NCBI RefSeq assembly: GCF_000023585.1
Contig: NC_012914.1
Location: forward strand, 5,091,501 to 5,155,500
DNA from: Paenibacillus sp. JDR-2
GTDB lineage: Bacteria > Bacillota > Bacilli > Paenibacillales > Paenibacillaceae
Reading direction: 5' to 3'
DNA: 64,000 nt
The position numbers and the translations under genes are program-made. The stretch's first letter is position 1, and the number at the start of each line of letters is the position of its first letter. This document shows positions 8,656-17,625 of this stretch, piece by piece. The notes under the pieces are model-generated. The model was not told where the DNA came from. It ran no database searches and saw nothing but the letters and a program-made list of their open reading frames with translations.

Positions 8656-10053
8656 TTAGGGAATATAAAGCAGTTGTCCTTCCGCAACGGAAGATTCGTT
8701 CAAGCCGTTATACAGCAAAATCTCACGCGGATTCAGACTGTATCTGACCGCGATCGACTCCAGCGTCTCGTCTCTTTGCACGATGCAGACACGGATTTTG
8801 CGGAATTCGTTCTCCTCCGACTGTTTGCCGAGGAATAAAGTCTTCCACTCGATATCGTCGCCGGAAGAACGGGTTTTCGCCTGCTCGGCTTGCTGGGCTG
8901 CAACTTCTTCCGCCGCTTGGCGTGCAGCCTGCTCCCGCTTGCTCGTTTGCAGCAGCGTCATCAGACCAACATTCGGCGCTTGCTCCGGATTGTTTTCCGG
9001 CTGCTTGCTGCCTACGCCAATCCGGATCTCCTGCTTATCGTTGTCCGGCACGCGGGGAGCCTCGGGCTGTGCCTGCCATTCCGCTTCGCTAGCCGACTCT
9101 CCGTCAAAGGAAGCAAACGCCTCCTCGTTAGGTTCATCCGCTTGCCCGGCGTATGGCTCTTCCTGCCAATCCTCTTCGCTTTCGTGCTCGAACTCGTAAG
9201 TATTCTCCCTCTGCGAAGGCGGAGGCGCCTGAGGAGGAACCGTTGGCTGATAGAACGAAGCATTCTGTTGATTAACCGGCTGATAGGACTGCGCGTCAGG
9301 CTGATTCACTGGCTGATTGGCCGGCTGGCCCGATTGGAACCATTGCGAAGCAGACCAGCCGCTGTCCCTCGGCGAAGCCGAGATCGTGACGGAAGCATCC
9401 GCTTCGTCAATCTCTTCTTCCTGCTCTTCTTCCTCGAATGCCTCGAAGCTTTCTTCTTCCTCTTCTTCCTCAACCTCTTCTTCCTGAGCTCTTTGCGTTC
9501 CCGGCAGCTGGCCCGCATAACCTGTAAAATAAGGCTGCTGGGTCACGGACTGCCAAGTTTCCTGAGGCTGGGCCTCAATGTCCGATTGCGCCTCTGCCTC
9601 AAATTCGGATTCTTCATTCGAAGCCTCGCGCTCATGTACGACCGTGATCGGCTCCTCACGCCAAACTTCTTCCGCATCCGGAAGCGGCTCAACGAGTATA
9701 CCTCTAAGCGATAACACGCCGGTCACGTTAAGCGTCCGCGCAGACAATAAGTCGACATCAAAATTATCAATTTCTACCGAAATGTCGTCGAGCCGAGATA
9801 CCCGGTTGAGCGGCAGCGTAATTTCGACCGGAATCCAGTGCTCCAGCGTCTGCAGGCTGCCTCCGTCCGATTGGCCGCGATACACGCCGTTCAAGAGCAG
9901 CTGCCCCTTCAATACAGCATGATCACCCTGCTCAATCACCTGAATACGCGGGGTTAGCTCAATTTCCTCCAGTTCGTCAATCGCCGCTACCTCATCCGGC
10001 AAATGAATACGCTCATACAAATCAAATCGCAAGCCTTTGGATTGATCTGTCAC
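8656..10053 (-). CDS. spoVID: SpoVID-like spore coat morphogenetic protein with C-terminal LysM domain
   Basis: Sporulation protein expected to help the coat encase the forespore. The N-terminal 130 residues (FDLYERIHLPDEV onward) resemble the SpoVID N-terminal domain. A long low-complexity middle follows, including an almost pure Glu tract at about 191-215 and a Gln/Pro/Asn-rich stretch near 245-285. The last 45 or so residues form a LysM motif (RDETLESIAVRYSLNPREIL). The 465-aa length is shorter than Bacillus SpoVID, with most difference in the disordered middle. GTG 10053 has GGAGG upstream. Its place just past hemL agrees with the Bacillus hem-spoVID order. Low-complexity regions make sequence identity weak evidence; domain order and synteny carry the call. 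Confidence 0.82.
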   Translation of the reverse strand: MTDQSKGLRFDLYERIHLPDEVAAIDELEEIELTPRIQVIEQGDHAVLKGQLLLNGVYRGQSDGGSLQTLEHWIPVEITLPLNRVSRLDDISVEIDNFDVDLLSARTLNVTGVLSLRGILVEPLPDAEEVWREEPITVVHEREASNEESEFEAEAQSDIEAQPQETWQSVTQQPYFTGYAGQLPGTQRAQEEEVEEEEEEESFEAFEEEEQEEEIDEADASVTISASPRDSGWSASQWFQSGQPANQPVNQPDAQSYQPVNQQNASFYQPTVPPQAPPPSQRENTYEFEHESEEDWQEEPYAGQADEPNEEAFASFDGESASEAEWQAQPEAPRVPDNDKQEIRIGVGSKQPENNPEQAPNVGLMTLLQTSKREQAARQAAEEVAAQQAEQAKTRSSGDDIEWKTLFLGKQSEENEFRKIRVCIVQRDETLESIAVRYSLNPREILLYNGLNESSVAEGQLLYIP

Positions 10054-10160
10054 GCGATATCCTCCCTCCCAATACCATAAATGAAAAGCAAATGCCTAAA
10101 GCTTGGGCTAAAGTTACATTCACTACTATCTATATGGCGCGGAAATAAGGAGCATGACTA

Positions 10161-11159
10161 TCAATTTGTCCGTCCGCCCAGCTTGTCAAGAAGATTCACA
10201 AGCCATTCGGGCTTCGCCGCGGCGGCTTCTACTAATTCACCCGTCCATGGATGAGGAAAAAGCAGCCGTTCGCCATGTAGCGCCTGATGCTGCAGCAGCC
10301 TAGTATCCCCGCCGTACAGCTTGTCGCCAAGCAGGGGATGGCCAAGATGGCTCATATGCACGCGAATTTGATGGGTTCTGCCGGTTTCCAGCTGTAAGCG
10401 GACAAGAGTAGCATCCGAAAAAGCGCGGATGGTTTCATAGTGGGTAATAGCTAGATCGCCGCCAGGCGTTACGCGTCGTCTTGAAGAATGATGACGGTCT
10501 TTGCCGATTGGGGCATTAACCGTGCCGGAGGACTTCTTCACCTTCCCCTGGACGACAGCAAGATAACGCCGGTCAATCCGCTTCTCGCGCATGGCTTCAT
10601 CCAGAACCCATTGGGCAAGATCATTTTTCGAATAAAGCACCGGACCGGATGTATCGTCATCCAGGCGGTGGATATGCCGCACGGGAAGCGGATCGCCTTG
10701 CTCAAGCAGCCATCGCGCCGCCGCTTCATCCAGTGTACCGGTCTGACCGGAATGGGATTCATGGACCGGCATGCCCGCGGGTTTATTAAGGACAAGACTG
10801 AAATCATCCTCGTAGAGGACCTCCGTTGTCTGTTCCAGCAAGGAATGGCCGCTGCTCTTTACTTTGCGGTATAACGAATCCGAGACTGGGTCAACCGGCG
10901 GGAAAGCTAGGAGGCGAATCCGCTCTCCCTCCCAGCCGATACCGCCTACCGAGAACAAACGGTTAATCCATTTTGCCGGAAATAAAGAACAGGCCAGCAG
11001 CCACTGCCGCACAAGATGCGGGTGACTGCCGGCCTCCGGAATGGAAAGCTGCTCCGTTTGCTGCCCGGAAGCCGTATCCTTGCCTGCCGCCTCCCCGGCC
11101 AAATCCGCCGGCAGAAGCGACAGCCATTGCCCCTCGCGTCGATAAGGACGTTTATGCAT
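10161..11159 (-). CDS. RluA-family pseudouridine synthase
   Basis: RNA-modifying enzyme that isomerises uridine to pseudouridine. The catalytic motif HRLDDDTSGPVLYSK, with the essential Asp, is clear, as are LETGRTHQIRVHMSHLGHPL and the GDKLYGG loop. The first 110 residues are less conserved and lack an obvious S4 domain; a weak RNA-binding region is possible. ATG 11159 follows AGGAAGG at 12 bases. It starts 35 bp after hemL and is probably co-transcribed with the hem genes. The modified RNA and position cannot be told from sequence: RluA-family members act on 23S rRNA or tRNA. Confidence 0.92.
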   Translation of the reverse strand: MHKRPYRREGQWLSLLPADLAGEAAGKDTASGQQTEQLSIPEAGSHPHLVRQWLLACSLFPAKWINRLFSVGGIGWEGERIRLLAFPPVDPVSDSLYRKVKSSGHSLLEQTTEVLYEDDFSLVLNKPAGMPVHESHSGQTGTLDEAAARWLLEQGDPLPVRHIHRLDDDTSGPVLYSKNDLAQWVLDEAMREKRIDRRYLAVVQGKVKKSSGTVNAPIGKDRHHSSRRRVTPGGDLAITHYETIRAFSDATLVRLQLETGRTHQIRVHMSHLGHPLLGDKLYGGDTRLLQHQALHGERLLFPHPWTGELVEAAAAKPEWLVNLLDKLGGRTN

Positions 11160-11194
11160 GGATATCGAAACCTTCCTGTTCTACATTTTATATT

Positions 11195-12496
11195 TTATAA
11201 GCTTGCAAGCACCTGATCATGGATGGCAATCGTTGCGTCGATATCTTCGTCCGAATGGACGGCTGATACAAACATGCCTTCAAACTGCGAAGGAGCAATA
11301 CTTACGCCCAGATCAAGCATCGCAGAGAAGTACGCTCTGAATTGTTCAAGATTAGAAGTCTTGGCTGTTTCGAAGTTAATGACATGCGTATCGGTGAAGA
11401 ACGGACATACCATCGAACCGACCCGGTTAATCGTTGTTGCAATGCCATGCTTAGCGGCATTTTTCTCAAAGCCGAGCTGAAGCCGGACGGCTTGACGCTC
11501 CAGCAGCTCGTAAGTTTCCTTTGTCAGCAGTTTCAGCGTTGTATAGCCGGCTGCCATTGCAAGCGGGTTGCCGGATAAGGTACCGGCTTGATAGATCGGG
11601 CCGCTTGGCGCGATCATTTCCATAATCTCGCGTTTCCCGCCGTAAGCGCCGACAGGCAGACCTCCGCCGATGACTTTGCCGAAGCAAGTCAAGTCCGGCG
11701 TTACGTCATACAGCCCCTGCGCACAGTTGTAATTGACGCGGAAGCCAGTCATGACTTCGTCAAAGATAAGCAGGCTGCCGTATTGCTCCGTCAGCTCGCG
11801 GAGCCCTTGCAGGAAGCCCGGCAGCGGCGGGACAACTCCCATATTGCCCGCTACAGGCTCGACAATAATGCAGGCAATCTCTTCACCAAACTTTTCGAAG
11901 GCTAGCTTGGCCGATTCCAGATCGTTGTAAGGAACGGTAATCGTTTGGGATGCTACGCCTTCCGGAACGCCGGGGCTGTCCGGAAGTCCAAGCGTTGCTA
12001 CGCCGGAGCCCGCTTTAATAAGCAGACTGTCGGCATGTCCGTGATAGGAGCCTTCAAATTTCAAAATCTTACTGCGCTTCGTATAACCGCGCGCAAGACG
12101 CAGAGCACTCATCGTCGCTTCCGTACCGGAGTTTACCATACGGACGATATCAACGGAAGGAACACGTTCAACGACCAGCTCGGCCATTAGTGTCTCCAGC
12201 TCGGTTGGAGCGCCAAAGCTTGTTCCTTTTTCCGCGGTTTTCTTAATCGCTTCGATAACTTCGGGATGGGCATGACCCATGATGAGCGGTCCCCAGGAAC
12301 CCACGTAATCAATGTAACTGTTGCCATCGATATCATAAACACGGCTACCCTTGCCGTGATCCATATACACCGGGTTAAGACCTACGGATTTGAAAGCACG
12401 CACCGGGCTGTTCACACCGCCGGGAAGCACTTGCTTCGCACGGGCGAAAGCCTCTCTCGAACGGTCGTCGCGTCTGTTGCCAATCGATTTGCTCAT
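11195..12496 (-). CDS. hemL: Glutamate-1-semialdehyde 2,1-aminomutase HemL
   Basis: PLP enzyme that converts glutamate-1-semialdehyde to 5-aminolevulinate, the second step of the C5 heme pathway. The PLP-binding lysine is K274 in CFGKVIGGG; FDEVMTGFR and SGTEATMSALRLARG are further aminotransferase class III landmarks. The 433-aa length fits the family. ATG 12496 is preceded by GGAGAG and lies 6 bp after hemB. It acts directly after HemA, encoded about 5 kb upstream in the same cluster, so the gene order does not follow the pathway order. Confidence 0.98.
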   Translation of the reverse strand: MSKSIGNRRDDRSREAFARAKQVLPGGVNSPVRAFKSVGLNPVYMDHGKGSRVYDIDGNSYIDYVGSWGPLIMGHAHPEVIEAIKKTAEKGTSFGAPTELETLMAELVVERVPSVDIVRMVNSGTEATMSALRLARGYTKRSKILKFEGSYHGHADSLLIKAGSGVATLGLPDSPGVPEGVASQTITVPYNDLESAKLAFEKFGEEIACIIVEPVAGNMGVVPPLPGFLQGLRELTEQYGSLLIFDEVMTGFRVNYNCAQGLYDVTPDLTCFGKVIGGGLPVGAYGGKREIMEMIAPSGPIYQAGTLSGNPLAMAAGYTTLKLLTKETYELLERQAVRLQLGFEKNAAKHGIATTINRVGSMVCPFFTDTHVINFETAKTSNLEQFRAYFSAMLDLGVSIAPSQFEGMFVSAVHSDEDIDATIAIHDQVLASL

Positions 12497-12502
12497 CCCT
12501 GA

Positions 12503-13498
12503 TTACTCTCCTCTCAGCCAGCGCGAAGCATCCTTCGCATGGTAAGTAATGATCAGATCCGCACCCGCACGCTTCATGCTGATCAGCTTCTCAAGCACGA
12601 TCGCCTTTTCGTCAATCCAACCGTTGGCCGCAGCGGCTTTCACCATTGCGTATTCACCGCTTACATTGTAAGCGACGATCGGCAGATCGAAGCTGTCGCG
12701 AAGCTGGCGAACGATATCGAGGTAAGAAAGAGCAGGCTTGACCATCAGCATATCCGCGCCTTCGAGCACGTCGGAATCAGCTTCGCGCAAAGCTTCACGG
12801 GCGTTGGCCGGGTCCATCTGATACGTCTTGCGGTCGCCGAATTGCGGCGCGGATTTCGCAGCATCCCGGAATGGTCCGTAGAAGGCGGAAGCATATTTAA
12901 CGGAATACGACAAAATCGGAACATGGCTGAAACCTGCCTCATCAAGGCCTTCACGAATAGCCGATACAAAACCGTCCATCATGTTCGATGGAGCAATCAC
13001 GTCTGCTCCCGCTTCCGCCTGGGAAACAGCCGTGCGAACGAGCAGCGACAGTGAAGGATCATTATCCACAACCGCCGTTCCCGTAGCTTGATCCAAATGC
13101 ACCATGCCGCAATGTCCGTGATCCGTAAATTGGCACAGACAAGTATCCGCCATAACGATCAGCTCAGGCGCCCATTTTTTGATCAGGCGCGTAGCTTCCT
13201 GAACGATACCGTTCGGATCATAAGCCGAAGTACCTTCAGCATCCTTATGGTCAGGCAGACCAAAGAGCATAATTGCCTGAATGCCAAGGGAAGTAATCTC
13301 GCGGATCTCCGCTTCCAGAAGATCAAGGGAGAAGCGGTATACACCCGGCATCGAGCTAATCTCTTCCTTGATGTTCGTTCCGTATTTCACGTAGATTGGA
13401 TATATAAAATCATTCGCCGTCAGTACGGTTTCGCGTACGATATTGCGCATAGCGGCCGATTGACGTAATCTGCGGTGTCTCACAATGGGAAATGCCAT
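12503..13498 (-). CDS. hemB: Delta-aminolevulinic acid dehydratase (porphobilinogen synthase) HemB
   Basis: Condenses two 5-aminolevulinate molecules to porphobilinogen. The cluster ADTCLCQFTDHGHCG carries the three cysteines of the zinc-dependent class. The two Schiff-base lysines lie in YSVKYASAFYGPFRDAA and MVKPALSYLDIV. The 331-aa length is typical. It lies 54 bp after cobA-hemD and 6 bp before hemL, and is part of the hem operon. ATG 13498 is preceded by AGGAGG (seen as CCTCCT on the plus strand). Confidence 0.98.
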   Translation of the reverse strand: MAFPIVRHRRLRQSAAMRNIVRETVLTANDFIYPIYVKYGTNIKEEISSMPGVYRFSLDLLEAEIREITSLGIQAIMLFGLPDHKDAEGTSAYDPNGIVQEATRLIKKWAPELIVMADTCLCQFTDHGHCGMVHLDQATGTAVVDNDPSLSLLVRTAVSQAEAGADVIAPSNMMDGFVSAIREGLDEAGFSHVPILSYSVKYASAFYGPFRDAAKSAPQFGDRKTYQMDPANAREALREADSDVLEGADMLMVKPALSYLDIVRQLRDSFDLPIVAYNVSGEYAMVKAAAANGWIDEKAIVLEKLISMKRAGADLIITYHAKDASRWLRGE

Positions 13499-13552
13499 TT
13501 TATATTCCTCCTTTAATCCTGCTAGCGATGGGTATGCGATAATTGCCGATAA

Positions 13553-15115
13553 TTAAGACGGATCAGCCTTCAAACGTTTGGTTATTTGATGCTGAACCAG
13601 CGCTTCAACCAGTGCCTCGATTGTAGCATTCTCCGGTTCAAGCGTAACGGAAAGTCCGGCTTCCGAAGCCGTCTTCGAGGTTACGGGACCGATGCTGACC
13701 ACATCAATGCCGGCCAGCTGCGCGACCGGATCCTCGAACCCGTTCCTGCGAAGCAGCTCAAGCAAGTTCGTTACCGTCGAAGAACTGGTGAACGTAATCG
13801 CATGAATCTCCCGGTTGCGGATCCATTCGAACGCCTGCTCATCCTGCGAGTCCGCAATCACCGTCTCGTAGACATCCAGCTCAACCGGGACAAGTCCCTT
13901 AGCCTTCAGCTCACGCGGCAGAATCTCGCGAGCGAGATCTCCTCGCGGAAGAAGAACCTTCTCTCCCGGCCTCAGCTCGCCTTCCAGCTGTTCGAGCAGG
14001 CCTTCCGCCTGGAACTTGGCTGGCAGCTGATCCGCAATCAAGCCACGCTTCCGCAGAGCTTCCGCGGTCCGAGGACCAACTGCCGCAATACGGGCTGCAT
14101 GGAAGCGCCGAATATCCACGTTAAAGCGATCCAGCCAGTTGAAGAAATACTCCACCCCATTCACGCTCGTAAACATGATCCAATTATACGACTCTGCACC
14201 TGCAAGGGCAGTGCGGATTCCTTCGACAGCAGCCTCATCCCGAGGCTCGCGCGTCTCAATTACCGGCAGCTCGCAAGGCTCGCCGCCAAGCTCTTCAATC
14301 CGGTCTGCCAGGTCGCTGGCTTGGGCTCTAGCCCGCGTGACAAGCACGCGTACGCCAAAGAGCGGCTTTTTCTCGTACCATTTCAGCTTGTCCCGCTGCA
14401 GAACCACATCGCCAACAACGATAACCGCCGGCGGCTGGAAGTTCGCCTCTTTCACGATCCGTTCAATCGACTCCAGCGTGCCAACAATCGTCTGCTGCTC
14501 CACGCGGGTCCCCCAACGGATAAGGGCAACCGGAGTTGTTGCCGGCTTGCCGTGACGGATAAGCTGCTCGGCAATATAACCGATCTTGGCTACACCCATT
14601 AGGAAAATAAGCGTGCCCGTCGCATTGGTCACCTTGTCCCAATGAATGGTACGGTCGAGTTTTTCCGGGCTCTCATGCCCCGTAACGATGGATAGGGAAG
14701 AAGCCAGATCGCGGTGGGTCACCGGAATACCGGCATAAGCGGGAACCGCGATAGCCGACGTAATGCCCGGAACAATCTCAAAGGAAACGCCATTGTCCTG
14801 CAGCAATTCCGCTTCTTCGCCGACACGGCCGAAGATTGTTGGATCCCCGCCTTTCAGCCTTGTGACCGTATGGCCTTCCAAAGCCAGATCAACAAGCAGC
14901 TGGTTGATCTCTTCCTGCTTCATCGTATGGCGGTCCGGAAGTTTGCCGACGTAAATTTTACGGGCGCCTTCCTTCATATATCTCAGCAGCCTTGGGCTCG
15001 CCAGGCGGTCATAGACAACAACGTCGCTGCGTCTCAGACATTCCAGTCCACGAAGCGTAATAAGCTTCGGATCTCCCGGTCCGGCGCCTACGAGATAGAC
15101 AACTCCTTTATTCAT
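13553..15115 (-). CDS. cobA-hemD: CobA-HemD fusion: uroporphyrinogen-III C-methyltransferase/uroporphyrinogen-III synthase
   Basis: Two enzymes in one 520-aa chain. Residues 1 to about 245 are the SAM-dependent methyltransferase (SUMT): VYLVGAGPGDPKLITLRG, then TRLKGGDPTIFGRVGEE. After a short linker, about 255-510 form uroporphyrinogen-III synthase, starting GVRVLVTRARAQASDLADRI and containing FTSVNGVEYFF and TFTSSSTVTNL. HemD closes the hydroxymethylbilane ring; SUMT then makes precorrin-2 for siroheme. The fusion places the branch point between heme and siroheme on one protein. It starts 4 bp after hemC. Both halves look complete, with no frameshift. Confidence 0.96.
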   Translation of the reverse strand: MNKGVVYLVGAGPGDPKLITLRGLECLRRSDVVVYDRLASPRLLRYMKEGARKIYVGKLPDRHTMKQEEINQLLVDLALEGHTVTRLKGGDPTIFGRVGEEAELLQDNGVSFEIVPGITSAIAVPAYAGIPVTHRDLASSLSIVTGHESPEKLDRTIHWDKVTNATGTLIFLMGVAKIGYIAEQLIRHGKPATTPVALIRWGTRVEQQTIVGTLESIERIVKEANFQPPAVIVVGDVVLQRDKLKWYEKKPLFGVRVLVTRARAQASDLADRIEELGGEPCELPVIETREPRDEAAVEGIRTALAGAESYNWIMFTSVNGVEYFFNWLDRFNVDIRRFHAARIAAVGPRTAEALRKRGLIADQLPAKFQAEGLLEQLEGELRPGEKVLLPRGDLAREILPRELKAKGLVPVELDVYETVIADSQDEQAFEWIRNREIHAITFTSSSTVTNLLELLRRNGFEDPVAQLAGIDVVSIGPVTSKTASEAGLSVTLEPENATIEALVEALVQHQITKRLKADPS

Positions 15116-15119
15116 AACG

Positions 15120-16091
15120 TTATCCCCCGAATTCCGCCAAAATGCGATCCGCGCCTCTTGCTGACAATGCCGCCGCTACATCCCGGCCAAGCTGCTCCGG
15201 ATCCGTTCCCTTCCGGATTTCCTTCAGCATCACTTCTCCGTCGGGAGAGCCTACCATCCCGGTCAGCTCCAGCTCAGCGTTATCAAAGCTGTCTTCCGAC
15301 TTCTTGTGCACCACTGCAAAAGCACCGATCGGAACCTGGCAGCCGCCGTTCAGCGCGCCTAGGAAGCTTCTCTCTGCACGGACAGACAACGAGGTTTCGG
15401 TATCATTCAACAAATTGAGCAGCTCGCGCACGCCGGCATCGGCCGTACGGCACTCAATGCCAAGCGCTCCTTGTCCAACCGCCGGGATGGATAGATCAAC
15501 CGGAATAAACGCCGAGATCCGGTCCTGCCAGCCCATGCGGGATAGACCTGCAGCAGCCAGAACAACCGCATCAAAGCCTTCCGTTTCAAGCTTCCGGATC
15601 CGTGAATCGATATTGCCGCGGATAGAGTCAAGCTTAAGATCCGGACGTATATTTTTAAGCTGACTGGAACGGCGCAGACTGCTTGTTCCGACACGTGCGC
15701 CGGCAGGCAAATCATCAAGCGAGCTCCCTTGCTTCATAATCAGGCAGTCGCGGGGATCAACCCGTCTCGGAGTTGCGCCGTTCATCAGTCCTTCCGGCAG
15801 CTCATATGGCATATCCTTCATGCTGTGGACAGCCATGTCGATCTCGCCGTCTAGAAGAGCCTGTTCGATTTCTTTTACAAACAAGCCTTTACCGCCAACC
15901 TTGGACAACGTAACATCCAGAATGCGGTCACCCTTCGTCACAATTTTCCGAATTTCAAAATGGTAATCAAACCCGTGTTTCTCGCTGATACGTTTCAATT
16001 CGTCAATGACTTGCCCCGTCTGCGTCAAAGCAAGAGCACTCTGGCGTGTCCCAACCACGATTGTACGCGGTCCATTATTATGAGCTCCCAT
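15120..16091 (-). CDS. hemC: Hydroxymethylbilane synthase (porphobilinogen deaminase) HemC
   Basis: Polymerises four porphobilinogens to the linear tetrapyrrole hydroxymethylbilane. The dipyrromethane cofactor cysteine is C251 in NGGCQVPIGAFAV. Other conserved stretches are GTRQSALALTQT near the start, AVHSMKDMP and GTSSLRRSSQL. The 323-aa length is normal. It is followed 4 bp later by cobA-hemD, which uses its product. The gene starts 19 bp after sirC. Confidence 0.98.
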   Translation of the reverse strand: MGAHNNGPRTIVVGTRQSALALTQTGQVIDELKRISEKHGFDYHFEIRKIVTKGDRILDVTLSKVGGKGLFVKEIEQALLDGEIDMAVHSMKDMPYELPEGLMNGATPRRVDPRDCLIMKQGSSLDDLPAGARVGTSSLRRSSQLKNIRPDLKLDSIRGNIDSRIRKLETEGFDAVVLAAAGLSRMGWQDRISAFIPVDLSIPAVGQGALGIECRTADAGVRELLNLLNDTETSLSVRAERSFLGALNGGCQVPIGAFAVVHKKSEDSFDNAELELTGMVGSPDGEVMLKEIRKGTDPEQLGRDVAAALSARGADRILAEFGG

Positions 16092-16110
16092 TATTGTCTT
16101 CCTCCCGTCG

Positions 16111-16749
16111 TCAATCCAAGGGCCTCTTCGCCCGAAGTCGTTCTACCCAAGCTTTCAATTCGATGTCCATCCGATCCGTGAGCGGCACCTCTTCGGCGGC
16201 CAGTCTGAGCAGCGCTTCCCGCTCGCCAGGTTCAGAGACAGCGGCCTTCACATATTCGCGCAGCCGCCTGAGCTGCTCCACATGATAACCGTACTCTTCG
16301 CCGTATTGCCGTTCCAGCTCCCGCTTCAACCTGGCAGAAAAAGCCGGGCTTGCTCCAGTAGCGGAGACGGCAATCAGCAGATCTCCACGCCGTATAACCG
16401 AGGGATTCAGAAACCCTCTTCCCGCGGCCTCATCAACCGAATTTACCAAAGCACCGGCCCGCCTGCCGTCATCCGCGATTCGTCGGTTAAGCCCGGTATC
16501 ATTCGTTGCGGCAAAAAGCAGTCGGGCATCGATCGCGTCTTCAGGCTCATAGGTCCGGCAATGCCATCGAAGGGATCCGCATGAAACAAGCTCCTGCAGC
16601 CGGGATGTGATCTGCGGACTGACAAGAATGACCGTATCCGCTCCCGCCTCCAGAAGGCCTAACGCCTTGCGCTCGGCAATCCGTCCGCCGCCTATTATGA
16701 CGCAGCGTTCGCCGCGAAGCTGAAGCATCACCGGGTAGTAGCCGTTCAT
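16111..16749 (-). CDS. Precorrin-2 dehydrogenase (SirC/Met8p-like siroheme synthase)
   Basis: NAD-dependent oxidation of precorrin-2 to sirohydrochlorin, the step after the SUMT half of CobA-HemD; some Met8p-type members also insert iron. The N-terminal Rossmann motif is VIIGGGRIAERKALGLLEAGA, and FAATNDTGLNRRIADD plus ISATGASPAFSARLKREL follow. The upstream ATG at 16755 sits directly on the AGAGGGG ribosome binding site, so the second ATG (16749) is preferred, with six bases of spacing. No separate chelatase gene is seen here, so this protein may also act as ferrochelatase or SirB may be elsewhere. It is embedded in the hem operon. Confidence 0.9.
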   Translation of the reverse strand: MNGYYPVMLQLRGERCVIIGGGRIAERKALGLLEAGADTVILVSPQITSRLQELVSCGSLRWHCRTYEPEDAIDARLLFAATNDTGLNRRIADDGRRAGALVNSVDEAAGRGFLNPSVIRRGDLLIAVSATGASPAFSARLKRELERQYGEEYGYHVEQLRRLREYVKAAVSEPGEREALLRLAAEEVPLTDRMDIELKAWVERLRAKRPLD

Positions 16750-16763
16750 GCGCATCCCCTCTT

Positions 16764-17579
16764 CTAGTGAAACGTCGATAAATAACTGGATAACAGATTA
16801 ATAATCAACATAACAAATGCAATCAGATGAAGTCTTGCAAGCTGCGTGCCGGGGCGTCTTAGCATCGCCCTTTGAATGATATAATTGACGTAAAAGATCA
16901 AAGTCGCAAACGAGGTCAGCACCTTCCAGTCAAGCAGCAGCTGCGGGCGTCCTTCCGCAAGCAGCACGGTAACGGCAACCGATAAGGACATCGCAAGAAG
17001 CGGTACCCCGATTATAATGGCCCTGTCCGAGAAACGTTCTATCCTATCGAGGCTTGGCAGCCTCCGCGTGAACGGGGTCCATCGTTTTCCTTTCAGCTGC
17101 TTGTGCAGGAACAGGTACATCCCCGCGAAGATGGATCCTATCGTAAGCGATGCGTAAGCGCATAGCACCAAACTAATATGTACAAGGAGCAAGTCGCGCA
17201 TCGCCTGCGAAACTCCAAACTGCTCATCCATTCCAGGCCGGCTGTACAAGTTAAGAGCCAGCACGGAGAAGCTGATGATGTTGACCAGAAAGACGAGAAA
17301 CTCGATTTTGAAAAACTGGCTGATGACCAGTGATATCGTAACAAGCAGCCACGAGAAGCCTAGCCAATATTCAAAGGATGAGATTGCCGTTATCTCGAAA
17401 TGGGTCACGAGCCGGCTCACCAGAATGACGGTTTGCAATATCCATACAAAAATAAGGAGCCCTGTTCCAATCCGCTTCGCTCTCCGGTTCGCATCCATGA
17501 AATCGGAGAAGTAAAACAGAAGGCTCAGGGCGTAAATATAAAGTATCGCGTCGTAAAGCCATTTTTGCGTAAAAAACAT
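16764..17579 (-). CDS. hemX: HemX-like membrane protein (CcsA/cytochrome c assembly family)
   Basis: Polytopic membrane protein of 271 aa with about eight hydrophobic segments. The conserved CcsA-like region includes LLLVHISLVLCAYASLTIGS and the histidine near it. In Bacillus HemX follows hemA in the same way and lowers HemA protein levels; that role is inferred here from position. It lies 46 bp after hemA and 14 bp before sirC. It could alternatively serve heme handling for cytochrome c maturation, as true CcsA does, but the short length favours HemX. Confidence 0.87.
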   Translation of the reverse strand: MFFTQKWLYDAILYIYALSLLFYFSDFMDANRRAKRIGTGLLIFVWILQTVILVSRLVTHFEITAISSFEYWLGFSWLLVTISLVISQFFKIEFLVFLVNIISFSVLALNLYSRPGMDEQFGVSQAMRDLLLVHISLVLCAYASLTIGSIFAGMYLFLHKQLKGKRWTPFTRRLPSLDRIERFSDRAIIIGVPLLAMSLSVAVTVLLAEGRPQLLLDWKVLTSFATLIFYVNYIIQRAMLRRPGTQLARLHLIAFVMLIINLLSSYLSTFH

Positions 17580-17625
17580 AAGCCTCCACCTTGCCGCCCT
17601 TCGCGATTATTCGGGTAGCGCGCTA

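Noticed and set aside
13553..15115. CobA-HemD fusion as a sequencing error joining two genes
   Set aside because: Both domains are complete and in one frame with a sensible linker, and such fusions are known in Bacillota.
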